Assembly: GCF_045635475.1 (NCBI RefSeq) | Contig: NZ_JBJGXI010000016.1 | Location: 27,656-91,655 of the forward strand | Source: JBJGXI01 sp045635475 | GTDB taxonomy: Bacteria; Bacillota; Bacilli; Bacillales; Amphibacillaceae | Length of the DNA stretch: 64,000 nt | Direction: 5' to 3' | In this document: positions 15,305 to 24,342 of the stretch, piece by piece | Layout of the letters: each line of letters opens with the position of its first letter | Position numbering within the stretch: position 1 is the first letter of the stretch | Translations under genes and position numbers: made by a program | The notes under the pieces: model-generated | Told to the model about the DNA's origin: nothing | The model's input: only the letters and a program-made list of their open reading frames with translations | The model's database searches: none

Positions 15305-16075
15305 ATGATTGAATTTAAAGATGTTTCATTAACATATCCAAATGGACATCAGGGTTTAAAAAACGTAAATGTTAAGATAAATCCTGGTGAATTTGTCGTA
15401 GTTGTTGGACTCTCTGGTGCAGGGAAATCAACATTTATTAGAAGTATTAACCAGTTGGTTAAACCAACCGAGGGCGAACTTCTGATTGACGAAGAAAATT
15501 CACTGAAGTTTGGTAGCAAAGATTTAAAGAATCTTCGTAAAAACGTTGGTATGATTTTTCAAAGTTACAACTTAGTCAATCGTATGTCGGTGATTCGTAA
15601 CGTTTTGACGGGGAGACTAGGACATACCGGAACAATTAAGAGTTTATTTGGATTGTTTTCTGAACAGGACAAGCAACTAGCACTGAAAAGTTTAGATCGT
15701 GTCGGAATTGCAGAAAAGGCTTATTCGCGTGCAGATCAATTAAGTGGTGGTCAGCAGCAACGTGTTAGTATCGCGCGTGCGTTAACTCAGAAGCCTAAAG
15801 TTATTTTAGCGGACGAACCGGTGGCCAGTTTAGACCCACCAACTTCACACATTGTCATGAAAGACTTAAAGAGAATAAATCGTGAGGACAACATCACAAC
15901 GATCGTTAACTTACACTTTATTGATATGGCTATGGAGTATGCAGATAGAATCATTGGGATGAGAGCAGGAGAAATCGTATTTGATGGTCCAGCATCTTCT
16001 GTGACAGAAAAAACTTTTGAAGAAATATACGGTCGTCCGATTAAAGAAGATGATAAACGCGGGAGTGAGGCGTAA
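15305..16075 (+). CDS. phnC: Phosphonate ABC importer, ATP-binding protein
   Basis: A 256-residue ATPase: Walker A GLSGAGKS (about 36-43), Q-loop in GMIFQSYNL, signature LSGGQQQR, Walker B VILADEPVASLD and switch His in NLHFIDMA. It powers uptake through the two PhnE subunits. AAAGGGG lies 8 nt before the ATG. Its stop overlaps the start of the first phnE (TAATG), showing translational coupling. Confidence 0.9.
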   Translation: MIEFKDVSLTYPNGHQGLKNVNVKINPGEFVVVVGLSGAGKSTFIRSINQLVKPTEGELLIDEENSLKFGSKDLKNLRKNVGMIFQSYNLVNRMSVIRNVLTGRLGHTGTIKSLFGLFSEQDKQLALKSLDRVGIAEKAYSRADQLSGGQQQRVSIARALTQKPKVILADEPVASLDPPTSHIVMKDLKRINREDNITTIVNLHFIDMAMEYADRIIGMRAGEIVFDGPASSVTEKTFEEIYGRPIKEDDKRGSEA

Positions 16076-16884
16076 TGGCAAATTCTCCTGAAGGAAAGAT
16101 TAAAAGAATTCCGTTAGTTCCGACTCGCACAAAATTATCAATGACATACATTCTAATTGTTGTGATTGGATTTTATATTGCTTCTGCTATTTTTACTGAA
16201 GCATATCCTAACAAAATAATATCGGGTATGCCGATTGTTATTGATTTTATCGTTCTAGACTTAATACCACCCAATTGGAGTTATGTAGACTCCGTTTTAG
16301 AATCTTTAATTGAAACATGGAATATGGCATTAATCGCAACCACTCTTGCAGCTATTTTTGGCTTACCAATTAGTTTCTTAGCTGCGAAGAACATAAATAC
16401 TAAAAATGTTTTTTATCAAATTGTTCGTTTCGTGCTTAATATCTTAAGAACTATACCTGAACTTATTCTTGCTGTTGTATTTGTTGCGTTTATTGGACTT
16501 GGTGCCTTAGCGGGTACAATGGCACTATTTGTGTTTTCTTTTGGAATACTTGCAAAACTAATTAGTGAAACAATTGAATCAATTGATCCACACCCACTAG
16601 AAGCGATTCGAGCTACAGGTGGAAACATTATTCAAGTAATATGGTATGGTGTTATGCCACAGATTTTGCCTCAGTTTGTTTCCTATGCACTGTACGTTTT
16701 TGAAATTAATGTTCGTGCCTCTGTAGTACTTGGTTTTGTTGGTGCTGGAGGTATTGGTTTGATCTTGAAACACCAATTGGCGCTTTTTAACTACGGAAAC
16801 GTCTCTACGATTGTCGTCATGACATTTTTTGCGGTGACAATTATCGATTTCGTAAGTAACCGATTAAGGGAGCGTTTATTGTAA
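16075..16884 (+). CDS. phnE: Phosphonate ABC importer, permease subunit 1
   Basis: A 269-residue integral membrane protein with about six membrane segments and the EAA-loop region ISETIESIDPHPLEAIRATGGN, which contacts PhnC. It starts inside the phnC stop (TAATG) and ends the same way into the next gene. A second, different PhnE follows, so the pore is likely a heterodimer. Confidence 0.88.
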   Translation: MANSPEGKIKRIPLVPTRTKLSMTYILIVVIGFYIASAIFTEAYPNKIISGMPIVIDFIVLDLIPPNWSYVDSVLESLIETWNMALIATTLAAIFGLPISFLAAKNINTKNVFYQIVRFVLNILRTIPELILAVVFVAFIGLGALAGTMALFVFSFGILAKLISETIESIDPHPLEAIRATGGNIIQVIWYGVMPQILPQFVSYALYVFEINVRASVVLGFVGAGGIGLILKHQLALFNYGNVSTIVVMTFFAVTIIDFVSNRLRERLL

Positions 16885-17678
16885 TGGATATTAAAGATAT
16901 TAAAAAACCAAAAATGAGTATTAAGAGAAGAGTGCAAGTTTTTGTCATAGCTGCAATATTAATATACTTATACTATGTTGCTTTTACAATGACAGATTTA
17001 ACATATAGAGGATCGTCCCTAAGTCCTTTGAATGTATTTGAACGTCTATTTATAGGGCCCTTTACGGATGAAGTTGCCCTATCAAAAATTCCAGAATATA
17101 TCATGTACATGGTTGAAACTGTAGCTATTGCTTATGCCGGTACACTAATTGCTGCTGTTTTAGCAATACCATTCGGTTTTCTATCTGCAAGTAATATGTC
17201 AAAGGTTTCCTACATTGGTAAAGCTATATTAAACGGTATTCGTGCCTTCCCTGAAATTATGCTAGCTATTATTTTCGTTGCTGCAGTTGGTATGGGACCT
17301 TACGCTGGTGTACTAGCCATCGGGATTCATTCAATTGGAATGTTAGGCAAATTATATGCAGAAGTGATTGAATCTATTGACATGAAAGTCATTGAAGCTT
17401 TAAAAGCGAATGGTGCCAATCCAATCCAAGTCATGTGGTTTGGAGTGATTCCGCAAGTTATTCCTTCATTTTCTTCATACGCCATTTATCGATACGAAAT
17501 TGATGTTCGATCATCAACGATTCTTGGGGTTGTAGGTGCCGGTGGGATTGGTGCTCCATTAATCTTAGCGTCGTTACAGCGTAAATGGGAAGAAGTAGGA
17601 ATGATGTTAATTGTAATTATTGTCGTCGTTACGATTATCGATCTTATTAGTGGTAAAATCCGCGCTAAAATTGTTTAA
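16884..17678 (+). CDS. phnE: Phosphonate ABC importer, permease subunit 2
   Basis: A 264-residue permease paralogous to the preceding one, with a basic N-terminus, about six membrane segments and an EAA loop (AEVIESIDMKVIEALKANGAN). TAATG overlap with the upstream gene. Last gene of the phnDCEE operon, which ends in a strong terminator. Two-permease Phn systems are known in bacilli and staphylococci. Confidence 0.88.
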   Translation: MDIKDIKKPKMSIKRRVQVFVIAAILIYLYYVAFTMTDLTYRGSSLSPLNVFERLFIGPFTDEVALSKIPEYIMYMVETVAIAYAGTLIAAVLAIPFGFLSASNMSKVSYIGKAILNGIRAFPEIMLAIIFVAAVGMGPYAGVLAIGIHSIGMLGKLYAEVIESIDMKVIEALKANGANPIQVMWFGVIPQVIPSFSSYAIYRYEIDVRSSTILGVVGAGGIGAPLILASLQRKWEEVGMMLIVIIVVVTIIDLISGKIRAKIV

Positions 17679-17680
17679 TT

Positions 17681-17713
17681 AAAAACACCGGGCAATATGC
17701 CCGGTGTTTTTAA
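17681..17713 (+). terminator. phn operon terminator
   Basis: AAAAACACCGGGC and GCCCGGTGTTTTT around AATAT: a 13-bp perfect stem with U tract, 3 nt after the last phnE stop. Confidence 0.9.
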
Positions 17714-17923
17714 TTACTAGAGATAGCTTATATTCCTTGCCATATATCCCCTTATAATACTCGGAACACATACTTCCCCATATTCTTCATTCAAAGCTAA
17801 TCACTTTTAAAATACATTGAATTTCTGTAAGATATGTATTTAGACTTTCGAAATAATTTTTCCCGAAAGAAGTGATCCGCTATCTCCGCCGAAGAAAAAC
17901 AAATCAAGCAAAACTTATTTATC

Positions 17924-19111
17924 ATGTGGTTTGCCAACTTCTTCATTGCAGGAAGTATTACAATGGTATTACCGTTCTTATCTTTATATATTGAAACCCT
18001 TGGGAACTTCAGTAACGATTACGTACAACACTGGTCTGGCTTAACTTTTGGTATCACGTTTGTAGCAGCATTCATCTTTTCACCTATATGGGGTAAAATT
18101 GGTGACCGCTATGGCCGAAAACATATTCTTGTCTTATCGGGGTTTGGTTTGGCGATATCCGTATTGTTGATGGGGTTTGTAACGAATGTTTGGCAACTTT
18201 TTGGTCTTCGCTTATTCATGGGTGTATTTACTGGATTTATATCGATGTCACAAGCATTAATTTCTACACAGACACCGAAGCATATTGCCGGAAAAGTGTT
18301 GGGCACATTACAGACCGGGAGTGTTACTGGAAGTTTATTCGGCCCTTTAATAGGTGGTGGAATCGCAGATGCGATTGGTTATGGAACGACATTTCAACTT
18401 GTTTCCATTACATTAATCATATCTTCTTTACTCGTGCTGTTCGGTATTAATGAATATAAAATTAAATCCGAAGCTAATGCAAAAACTAATTATTCTAGTA
18501 AAGAAGTATTATCACATATTACAAAGCGACCAGTGCTATTAACAGTTATGTTCGTTTCTTTATTTATTCAGATTGCACATTTCAGTATTCAACCGATTTT
18601 ATCTTTATATGTTTCTGAACTGCACGGTCCCGCACATATCGCTCTGTTTTCCGGTATTGCTTTCTCTGCTGCAGGACTTGGCAATCTACTAATGACAAGA
18701 AGATGGGGGAGGATTGCTGATCGTGTTGGTTATATAAAGATTCTCATCTTCTTATTATTTATGGCTGGGATTGTCTATTTCCCAGGTGCCTTTGTCACCA
18801 ACCTTTGGCAACTTATAGCTCTAAGGTTTATGCTTGGTATCGCAATTGGCGGAATTATCCCTGTACGTATAGCTTACATTAGACAAGAGGCACCGATTGC
18901 TATGCAAGGAGAAGTGCTTGGCTATAATACGAGCATACGTTTTTTTGGTAACATCATCGGACCGATTCTTGGAGGTACTATTGCTGGTTATTTTGGATTT
19001 TCAGCGGTGTTTTTTGTTACTAGCTCCTTACTAGTTGCCTGTGGCATTTTCTTACTTTACGCTAAATATAAAAGCACGCAAGTAGTGAATCAGCATTCAC
19101 CGTCTATATAA
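17924..19111 (+). CDS. Major facilitator superfamily efflux transporter
   Basis: A 395-residue (or longer) 12-segment MFS protein. The loop 2-3 motif GKIGDRYGRK and its C-half counterpart GRIADRVG are present, with a drug-antiporter-like motif C region. The ATG at 17924 has no ribosome binding site and lies at the start of the first membrane segment. The same frame is open back to a stop at 17873 and would add a typical N-terminus, (M)SAEEKQIKQNLFI, from an ATC at 17882 placed just after GAAGTGAT. The true start may therefore be this rare codon. Likely drug or metabolite efflux; substrate unknown. Confidence 0.8.
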   Translation: MWFANFFIAGSITMVLPFLSLYIETLGNFSNDYVQHWSGLTFGITFVAAFIFSPIWGKIGDRYGRKHILVLSGFGLAISVLLMGFVTNVWQLFGLRLFMGVFTGFISMSQALISTQTPKHIAGKVLGTLQTGSVTGSLFGPLIGGGIADAIGYGTTFQLVSITLIISSLLVLFGINEYKIKSEANAKTNYSSKEVLSHITKRPVLLTVMFVSLFIQIAHFSIQPILSLYVSELHGPAHIALFSGIAFSAAGLGNLLMTRRWGRIADRVGYIKILIFLLFMAGIVYFPGAFVTNLWQLIALRFMLGIAIGGIIPVRIAYIRQEAPIAMQGEVLGYNTSIRFFGNIIGPILGGTIAGYFGFSAVFFVTSSLLVACGIFLLYAKYKSTQVVNQHSPSI

Positions 19112-19115
19112 TTAA

Positions 19116-19143
19116 AAGGGCCCGTGACGTGTCACAGGCCCTT
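19116..19143. terminator. Bidirectional terminator between the MFS gene and ypuA
   Basis: AAGGGCC-C-GTGAC and GTCAC-A-GGCCCTT with one mismatch; A-run and T-run on either side. The flanking genes converge here. Confidence 0.8.
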
Positions 19144-19150
19144 CATCTTT

Positions 19151-20053
19151 TTAATTAAATAAGTTAGCTATTGCTTGGAAAATGTTCCTAAAAAAGTTTC
19201 CGACACTTTCCCAAAAGCCTTTATCACCGGCAACTTCTTGTATGCGATCTTTTATCGTATTCGCTAGGTCATTGAGTTGATTCGTTACTTGATCAAAATC
19301 AATATTGATTGAGCGCATTTTTTCAAATAGCTCTATTAGTCTGTTTAAATCGTCTTGGTTTAACTCAATATTCAACCGATCAAGCTGTTCCTGAATAATT
19401 CTTTCTACATCCTCTTTTGTAGCAGGGTTTTGCTCTGCAATAGCTTGCTTAATCGCTGTTAACAATTCACTAACCTTCGCTTGATCTAGCCCTTCCTGCT
19501 CCGCTAGATCAGTTGCAACCCCTAGTTCTTCATTTGCGACTTCCATACGATCTTGATCAAGGGATTCCCCATCAACATTGTATGCTTTATAAATACCCGT
19601 TAACGCCGAATGTCCACTCACCTTTAGTGGAGATGCTACTTCTACTTCCGCGTTTTCAATGCCTGCTGTAAGTAAAGCATTAGCATACATTTCTTTTGTA
19701 ACTTCCGTAATATTTTCCGGATTGACAATCGTGACATTAAGTCCATTGCCGTCTTCTTTGCGTGTAATTTTTGCCGAAGAGTACATATTCGCACTCGGGT
19801 CACCATTAATATAATTGACTAAATCTTCCGCTGTAACAATTAGTTCTTGCACTTGTGAAGGGTCGTCTATATTTAATAGCTCTCGCACCTGTTGTTTTTG
19901 ATCTTCATTTAACGTTTCCCCATACACAACAATCGGTTGGCCAAATTTTTCATTTATACTATCCGTACTAGCGTTTACGTTTAATGACGTTACTAAGTTA
20001 ACCATTAAGGCTAAGCCTAGTATCACTGAGATGAGAAGAAACTTCTTTTTCAT
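19151..20053 (-). CDS. ypuA: Secreted DUF1002 protein YpuA
   Basis: A 300-residue protein with an N-terminal signal/anchor (residues about 4-28, ending NVNASTD). It then shows the DUF1002 pattern: PIVVYGETLNEDQKQQVRELL and a SSAKITRKEDGNGLNVTI region. A coiled helical tail follows. B. subtilis YpuA is of similar length (about 290) and belongs to the sigma-M cell-envelope stress regulon; the biochemical role is unknown. AAGGAG lies 9 nt before the ATG. Single gene, with a terminator shared with the converging MFS gene. Confidence 0.85.
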   Translation of the reverse strand: MKKKFLLISVILGLALMVNLVTSLNVNASTDSINEKFGQPIVVYGETLNEDQKQQVRELLNIDDPSQVQELIVTAEDLVNYINGDPSANMYSSAKITRKEDGNGLNVTIVNPENITEVTKEMYANALLTAGIENAEVEVASPLKVSGHSALTGIYKAYNVDGESLDQDRMEVANEELGVATDLAEQEGLDQAKVSELLTAIKQAIAEQNPATKEDVERIIQEQLDRLNIELNQDDLNRLIELFEKMRSINIDFDQVTNQLNDLANTIKDRIQEVAGDKGFWESVGNFFRNIFQAIANLFN

Positions 20054-20170
20054 TCCATCTTTCTCCTTTTTTTCATAGATTTGCTACGCCTTTATTATGC
20101 TTGTTTTTCTTCAATTTTAAAAGTATTTATTTTCAGACATATCATTCTTTGAATGTTTCTGCTTTCGTAG

Positions 20171-20250
20171 TTGAAGTAAAATCCAACGTAATTTGAGAGT
20201 GCTTGCCCCGATCCGGAAATGCACTTCGCTTTCCGCGGGGGGCTATTTGG
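20171..20250. repeat. Repeat A, copy 1 (truncated)
   Basis: Left end only: TTGAAGTAAA, then GAGAGTGCTTGC, ATCCGGAAATGCACTTCGC, TTTCCGCGGGGGGCTA, where similarity to the full copies stops. A decayed BCCT transporter fragment begins 26 nt later. Confidence 0.65.
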
Positions 20251-20275
20251 ACTCTCAATTAACAGATGACCCAGC

Positions 20276-20478
20276 CGATGGAATCGGCTTTTCTGGGCTT
20301 TTGCATTAGCACTTCCAACGACCGCTTTATTGTTTATTGGTGGTTGAATACCCTATAGACATTTACGATTATCATTGCTTTGCCTTCTGTTGGCATTATG
20401 GTCTTGTTAGTCTTTTCTTTTTTGAAATTAATTGAGAATCAAAAGTGGCTATTTACTTGGAGACCGCAGGCGGGGTGA
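20276..20478 (+). pseudogene. C-terminal remnant of a BCCT-family transporter
   Basis: One frame reads RWNRLFWAFALALPTTALLF then IGG to a TGA at 20345. The next frame continues LNTL, TAG, TFTIIIALPSVGIMVLL then VFSFLKLIENQKWLFTW to a stop at 20476. Joined, this resembles the last membrane segments of betaine/choline/carnitine transporters (R-x-FWG...GGL-x-AL-Q-T-x-x-IIAALP-x-x-x-x-M-L). It carries a frameshift and a stop where Gln (CAG to TAG) is expected, has no N-terminus, and abuts the truncated repeat A1. About 65 of the usual 500 residues remain. Confidence 0.6.
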
Positions 20479-20506
20479 TATGGGATCCTACAGTTTTAAA
20501 AGAATT

Positions 20507-20544
20507 GAATTCACCTATCCTAAATTTTTTAGCATAGGTGAATT
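20507..20544 (-). terminator. ridA terminator
   Basis: GAATTCACCTAT (20507-20518) and ATAGGTGAATTT (20534-20545), 9 nt past the ridA stop on the minus strand. Confidence 0.65.
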
Positions 20545-20553
20545 TACAACTAC

Positions 20554-20928
20554 CTACCGTTTTGCAATAACTTCCATTTCGATACTTACGCCTTTTGGCA
20601 GCTTACTCACTTCTACTGTTGCTCTTGCCGGATAAGGCTCTTGTAAAAATGTAGCATACACTTCATTAATTTTCGCAAAATCATCCATGTTCGTAATAAA
20701 AATGGTGAATTTGGCTACGTTCGCAAACGTTAAGCCCGCTTCTGTTAATATAGCGCTAAGATTTTTCATCACTTGTGCCGTTTGTGCTTCAATTCCCTCT
20801 GCAACTTCTCCAGTTTCTGGAATGATCGGAATTTGTCCCGATACAAACACTAAATCTCCTAAATCAATCGCTTGAGAATATGGTCCGAGTGCTTGTGGTG
20901 CTTCATTTGTATAAATTGCTTTAACCAA
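20554..20928 (-). CDS. ridA: RidA family enamine/imine deaminase
   Basis: A 124-residue YjgF/YER057c/UK114 protein, cytoplasmic trimer. It hydrolyses reactive 2-aminoacrylate-type intermediates released by PLP enzymes. Seen: GPYSQAI near residue 15, VFVSGQIPI, and the diagnostic YPARATVEV with the carboxylate-binding Arg (about residue 104), followed by LPKG and IEMEVIA. The start is TTG with AAAGGA about 11 nt upstream. Known in bacilli as YabJ, though here it is far from pur genes. Divergent from yjbQ. Confidence 0.9.
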   Translation of the reverse strand: MVKAIYTNEAPQALGPYSQAIDLGDLVFVSGQIPIIPETGEVAEGIEAQTAQVMKNLSAILTEAGLTFANVAKFTIFITNMDDFAKINEVYATFLQEPYPARATVEVSKLPKGVSIEMEVIAKR

Positions 20929-21085
20929 TGTAATAACATCCTTTCTATTTAAAAGATAGAGAAACTAATAATCAAATTCTACCACAGTTTCGATTTTGAT
21001 ATAGAATTAACGCTTATCATAACTTTTGCTCCATGCGTGGTTGTCTATTATGATAAAGATAAAGAGGATGAGGAGTTGTTTATAT

Positions 21086-21487
21086 ATGCTAGCACAATTT
21101 CATTTACAAACATCTGCACATGCACAAATGATCGAAATTACTACAGAATTAGAAAAATGGATTCGTTCGGAGGGGATAGATAATGGGATTATGATCGTTT
21201 CTTCCTTACATACAACAGCAGGCATTACAGTAAATGAAAATGCTGACCCAGATGTGAAAACTGACTTTCTGCGGCGTTTAGAGGAAGTTTATCCATGGGA
21301 ACATCCAAAGGACATGCATATGGAAGGAAATACGGCGTCACATTTAAAAACGAGCACCGTCGGTCATGCACAAACTCTAATTATCTCTAACGGACAACTC
21401 GTATTAGGCACATGGCAAGGTGTTTATTTTTGCGAATTTGATGGACCAAGAAATAGAAAATATACTGTAAAGGTGATTGAAGGCTGA
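21086..21487 (+). CDS. yjbQ: YjbQ family protein (UPF0047)
   Basis: A 133-residue protein. GAGGAG lies 10 nt before ATG 21086, so an in-frame start at 21026 is not used. Signature stretches: SLHTTAGITVNENADPDV and GTWQGVYFCEFDGPR, with conserved His/Glu residues that bind a metal or phosphate. The family has secondary thiamin-phosphate synthase activity in vitro; its cellular role is unclear. Converges on araR with a shared terminator. Confidence 0.85.
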   Translation: MLAQFHLQTSAHAQMIEITTELEKWIRSEGIDNGIMIVSSLHTTAGITVNENADPDVKTDFLRRLEEVYPWEHPKDMHMEGNTASHLKTSTVGHAQTLIISNGQLVLGTWQGVYFCEFDGPRNRKYTVKVIEG

Positions 21488-21493
21488 ACAATT

Positions 21494-21522
21494 AACCCCA
21501 TGCCGTGAAAAATCATGGGGTT
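21494..21522. terminator. Bidirectional terminator between yjbQ and araR
   Basis: AACCCCATG (21494-21502) and CATGGGGTT (21514-21522), perfect 9-bp stem between converging genes. Confidence 0.75.
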
Positions 21523-21528
21523 AGTAGT

Positions 21529-22638
21529 CTAATTTAATCGCATTGTCGAGCTACGTTCCACTAAGTTTGACTCGTAAATGACTGATTCTGGTTTACTTTT
21601 AGATTCATCACCCTCGTTGCTTTCTACTAAAGAAAGTATCATTTTTCCAGCCATGACTCCCATTTCTGCTTTAGGGTGTTCGATCGTGGTTAACTTCACT
21701 TCAGAAACATTTGCTAAAAATGAGTCATCAAATCCAACGATAGAAATATCGTTAGGAACTTGTAAATCCATGTCTCTCAATACGTGGAGCAAGTTGATTG
21801 CCAGTTCATCATTGTAGCAAACGATTGCTGTTGGCTTGTTCTCAGCTGATGACAATGATTTGCGCAATGCTTCTGCAGGTTTTATAAGCTTTTCACTCGT
21901 ATTATAGGTAACGATATTATTCGGATTAATCGACAAACCGTTTTGGCGATGGGCTTTAATATATCCTTTCATCCGTCTCGTGCCTTGTATATCATCCGTT
22001 TTGAATATGCCTAAAATTTCTCGATGTCCTAAATCAATTAAGTGTTGTGTTTGATTTTTACCGCCTTGTTCATCATTGATGGTGATACTTATTGGCTCTA
22101 ATTCATCATAAAATGAATTTATCATAATATAAGGGATCTCAAGTCGCTCCAGATTTAAGTAGTAATTTAAATTCGGATTAGATACCGCACTTTTCGTAGG
22201 TTCAATAATAATGCCATCAAATTGTTGTGTAAGTATCTTTTCTAATATCTGCTTCTCAACATGATGGTCGTTATTCGTACTAAATAGCGATACATGGTAG
22301 CCCTGGTCACTTAAATATGATTCTGCTCCGCGGATAATCGATGGAAATATATAATCTGAAATATACGTTGTAATGATTGCAATATTTTTATATTGTTCTC
22401 TATTGCTTAGCGGCGTTTCTTCTTTTGATCGATCGGCACAAAACGTACCTGATCCCTGCTTTCGATACAGCCAGCCTTGGTTAACCAGATCTCCGATTGC
22501 TAATCTGACCGTATGCCGACTTACACCGAATTGCTTCATAATCTCTGATTCTGAACTTATCTTTTGATGAGGTAAGAACGATCCATCTAATATTTTAGAT
22601 TTAATTGCTTGTTTTACTATATTGTATTTTGTTTCCAT
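21529..22638 (-). CDS. araR: Arabinose operon repressor AraR
   Basis: A 369-residue regulator. It has an N-terminal GntR-type winged helix (about 1-70: SSESEIMKQFGVSRHTVRLAI) fused to a LacI/periplasmic-binding-type effector domain (about 80-365), the hallmark architecture of AraR. It represses arabinose genes and is released by L-arabinose. GGGGTG lies 7-8 nt before the ATG. A putative AraR box at 22676-22694 in its own promoter suggests autoregulation. It lies downstream of araD-araA, separated by a terminator. Confidence 0.92.
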   Translation of the reverse strand: METKYNIVKQAIKSKILDGSFLPHQKISSESEIMKQFGVSRHTVRLAIGDLVNQGWLYRKQGSGTFCADRSKEETPLSNREQYKNIAIITTYISDYIFPSIIRGAESYLSDQGYHVSLFSTNNDHHVEKQILEKILTQQFDGIIIEPTKSAVSNPNLNYYLNLERLEIPYIMINSFYDELEPISITINDEQGGKNQTQHLIDLGHREILGIFKTDDIQGTRRMKGYIKAHRQNGLSINPNNIVTYNTSEKLIKPAEALRKSLSSAENKPTAIVCYNDELAINLLHVLRDMDLQVPNDISIVGFDDSFLANVSEVKLTTIEHPKAEMGVMAGKMILSLVESNEGDESKSKPESVIYESNLVERSSTMRLN

Positions 22639-22673
22639 TATACTTACACCCCAAATTTGCTAATCAATTTGTA

Positions 22674-22695
22674 ATAGTTATCCGTATAAGTAGAG
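22674..22695 (-). promoter_or_regulatory. Putative AraR box upstream of araR
   Basis: GTTATCC then GTATAAGT, a pseudo-palindrome sharing its GTATAA half with the two boxes before araD. Compared by eye with the known AraR consensus ATTTGTAC/GTACAAAT. Confidence 0.45.
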
Positions 22696-22753
22696 CATAC
22701 CATATTAACTAATGGTTGGCATTAAGTCAAAACACATCTAGTTAAAAAAATAT

Positions 22754-22778
22754 AGAGACTGCATCGTCTGCAATCTCT
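22754..22778 (-). terminator. araDA terminator
   Basis: AGAGACTGCA (22754-22763) and TGCAATCTCT (22769-22778), one mismatch, followed on the minus strand by a T-rich tract (complement of AAAAAAATAT). Confidence 0.75.
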
Positions 22779-22795
22779 ACATGCTTTGATTCTAC

Positions 22796-24280
22796 TTATC
22801 GCCAAACTTGATTACTTAACTTTAACTCGTTTCGCAGTTGTCTGAGGTTTGTATTAGCATCGATTACAACACACTCAATTCCAGCCATGTCCGCAAAATC
22901 ATAAAGCTGTTCTGTTGTTACCTCAAAAGAAAATACGGTATGGTGCGCTCCACCAGCATAGATCCATGCTTCTGTAGCTTCACTTAATGATGGTTCTGGC
23001 TTCCACAATACTTTTGCTACAGGTAAGTTAGGCGTCTCAATCGTTGGTTGTTCTGCTTTCACTTCATTGATCACTAGACGGTATCTGCCGCCCAATTCAA
23101 TTAGGGAGGCATTAACTGCTTCTCCTCCTCTACCATCAAACACTAATCGAGCTGGATCTTCTTTACCACCTATACCTAATGGGTTGACGACAATTTTAGG
23201 TTTTGTTGCCGAAACTGTTGGACAAATCTCAAGCATGTGTGATCCAAGAATCATTTCGTTACCCGGCTCTAAATGGTACGTATAATCTTCCATAAATGAA
23301 GTACCTTTATTAGCAGCGATTACTTTCATAACACGTAACAATGCTGCTGTCCGCCAGTCACCTTCACCAGCAAAACCATAGCCTTCAGCCATTAATCGTT
23401 GTGCTGCTAATCCTGGAAGCTGTTTCATGCCATGCAAATCTTCAAAGTTTGTCGTAAACGCATTATAATTTCGTGCTGATAAGAATGCTTTTAGCCCTAG
23501 TTCAATGCGAGCTTGCTCCATGATCGAGTCTCTAATTGAACCTGCCTCGCTTGCTTCTGCAGGAAGCTCATACAATTCATTGTACTCACCGAAAAGCTGT
23601 TCCAATTGTTGTTCAGTAACTTTATTCATTTCCTCAACTAAATCACCAATGCCATAGTAATCTACTGTCCAGCCAAATTTAATCTGTGCTTCTACTTTAT
23701 CTCCATCGGTAACAGCTACATTACGCATATTATCACCGAACCGTGCTACGCGGATATTAGGACCTTCTGTAAACGATACAGCTGTCTTCATCCAGTTACC
23801 TATTTTTTGTAACACTTCGGTGTTTTGCCAATGACCGACAACTACTCTACGGGGAATATTCATTCTTGTACCAATAAATCCATATTCTCTATCACCGTGA
23901 GCAGCTTGATTTAGATTCATAAAATCCATATCAATTTTACCCCAAGGAATGTCACGATTATATTGGGTATGCAAGTGTAATAACGGCTTTTGTAGTGCAC
24001 CCAGCCCAGCTATCCACATCTTCGCTGGTGAAAAGGTGTGCATCCAAGTTACTAAACCAGCACAGTTTTCATCCGCATTCGCTTCAAGCATAAGCTTACG
24101 AATATCTGTAGAATTTGTTAAAACTGCTTTAAATTCAACCGGATACGGTAGATCTCCTTGCTTATTTAAACCTTCGACTATTTCTTTTGAGTGAGACTCT
24201 ACTTCTCTTATTGCATCGTCTCCGTATAAGTGCTGACTACCTGTAACAAACCAAAATTCATATGGCTTTAAAGTTAACAT
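22796..24280 (-). CDS. araA: L-arabinose isomerase
   Basis: A 494-residue Mn-dependent isomerase converting L-arabinose to L-ribulose in the cytoplasm. Full length for the family. Typical stretches: FWFVTGSQHLYG at the start, MHTFSPAKMWI, LLHLHTQYNRDIPW, the catalytic Glu region AEGYGFAGEGDW, and SHMLEICP. AGGAGG lies before the ATG. Second gene of the araD-araA unit, 54 nt after araD. The expected partner ribulokinase gene (araB) is missing from this locus. Confidence 0.95.
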   Translation of the reverse strand: MLTLKPYEFWFVTGSQHLYGDDAIREVESHSKEIVEGLNKQGDLPYPVEFKAVLTNSTDIRKLMLEANADENCAGLVTWMHTFSPAKMWIAGLGALQKPLLHLHTQYNRDIPWGKIDMDFMNLNQAAHGDREYGFIGTRMNIPRRVVVGHWQNTEVLQKIGNWMKTAVSFTEGPNIRVARFGDNMRNVAVTDGDKVEAQIKFGWTVDYYGIGDLVEEMNKVTEQQLEQLFGEYNELYELPAEASEAGSIRDSIMEQARIELGLKAFLSARNYNAFTTNFEDLHGMKQLPGLAAQRLMAEGYGFAGEGDWRTAALLRVMKVIAANKGTSFMEDYTYHLEPGNEMILGSHMLEICPTVSATKPKIVVNPLGIGGKEDPARLVFDGRGGEAVNASLIELGGRYRLVINEVKAEQPTIETPNLPVAKVLWKPEPSLSEATEAWIYAGGAHHTVFSFEVTTEQLYDFADMAGIECVVIDANTNLRQLRNELKLSNQVWR

Positions 24281-24342
24281 TGTATTTCCTCCTAGTTTTT
24301 ATTGTTGTCATTTTAATAGATTTATATATTAATTGCTTCTTA

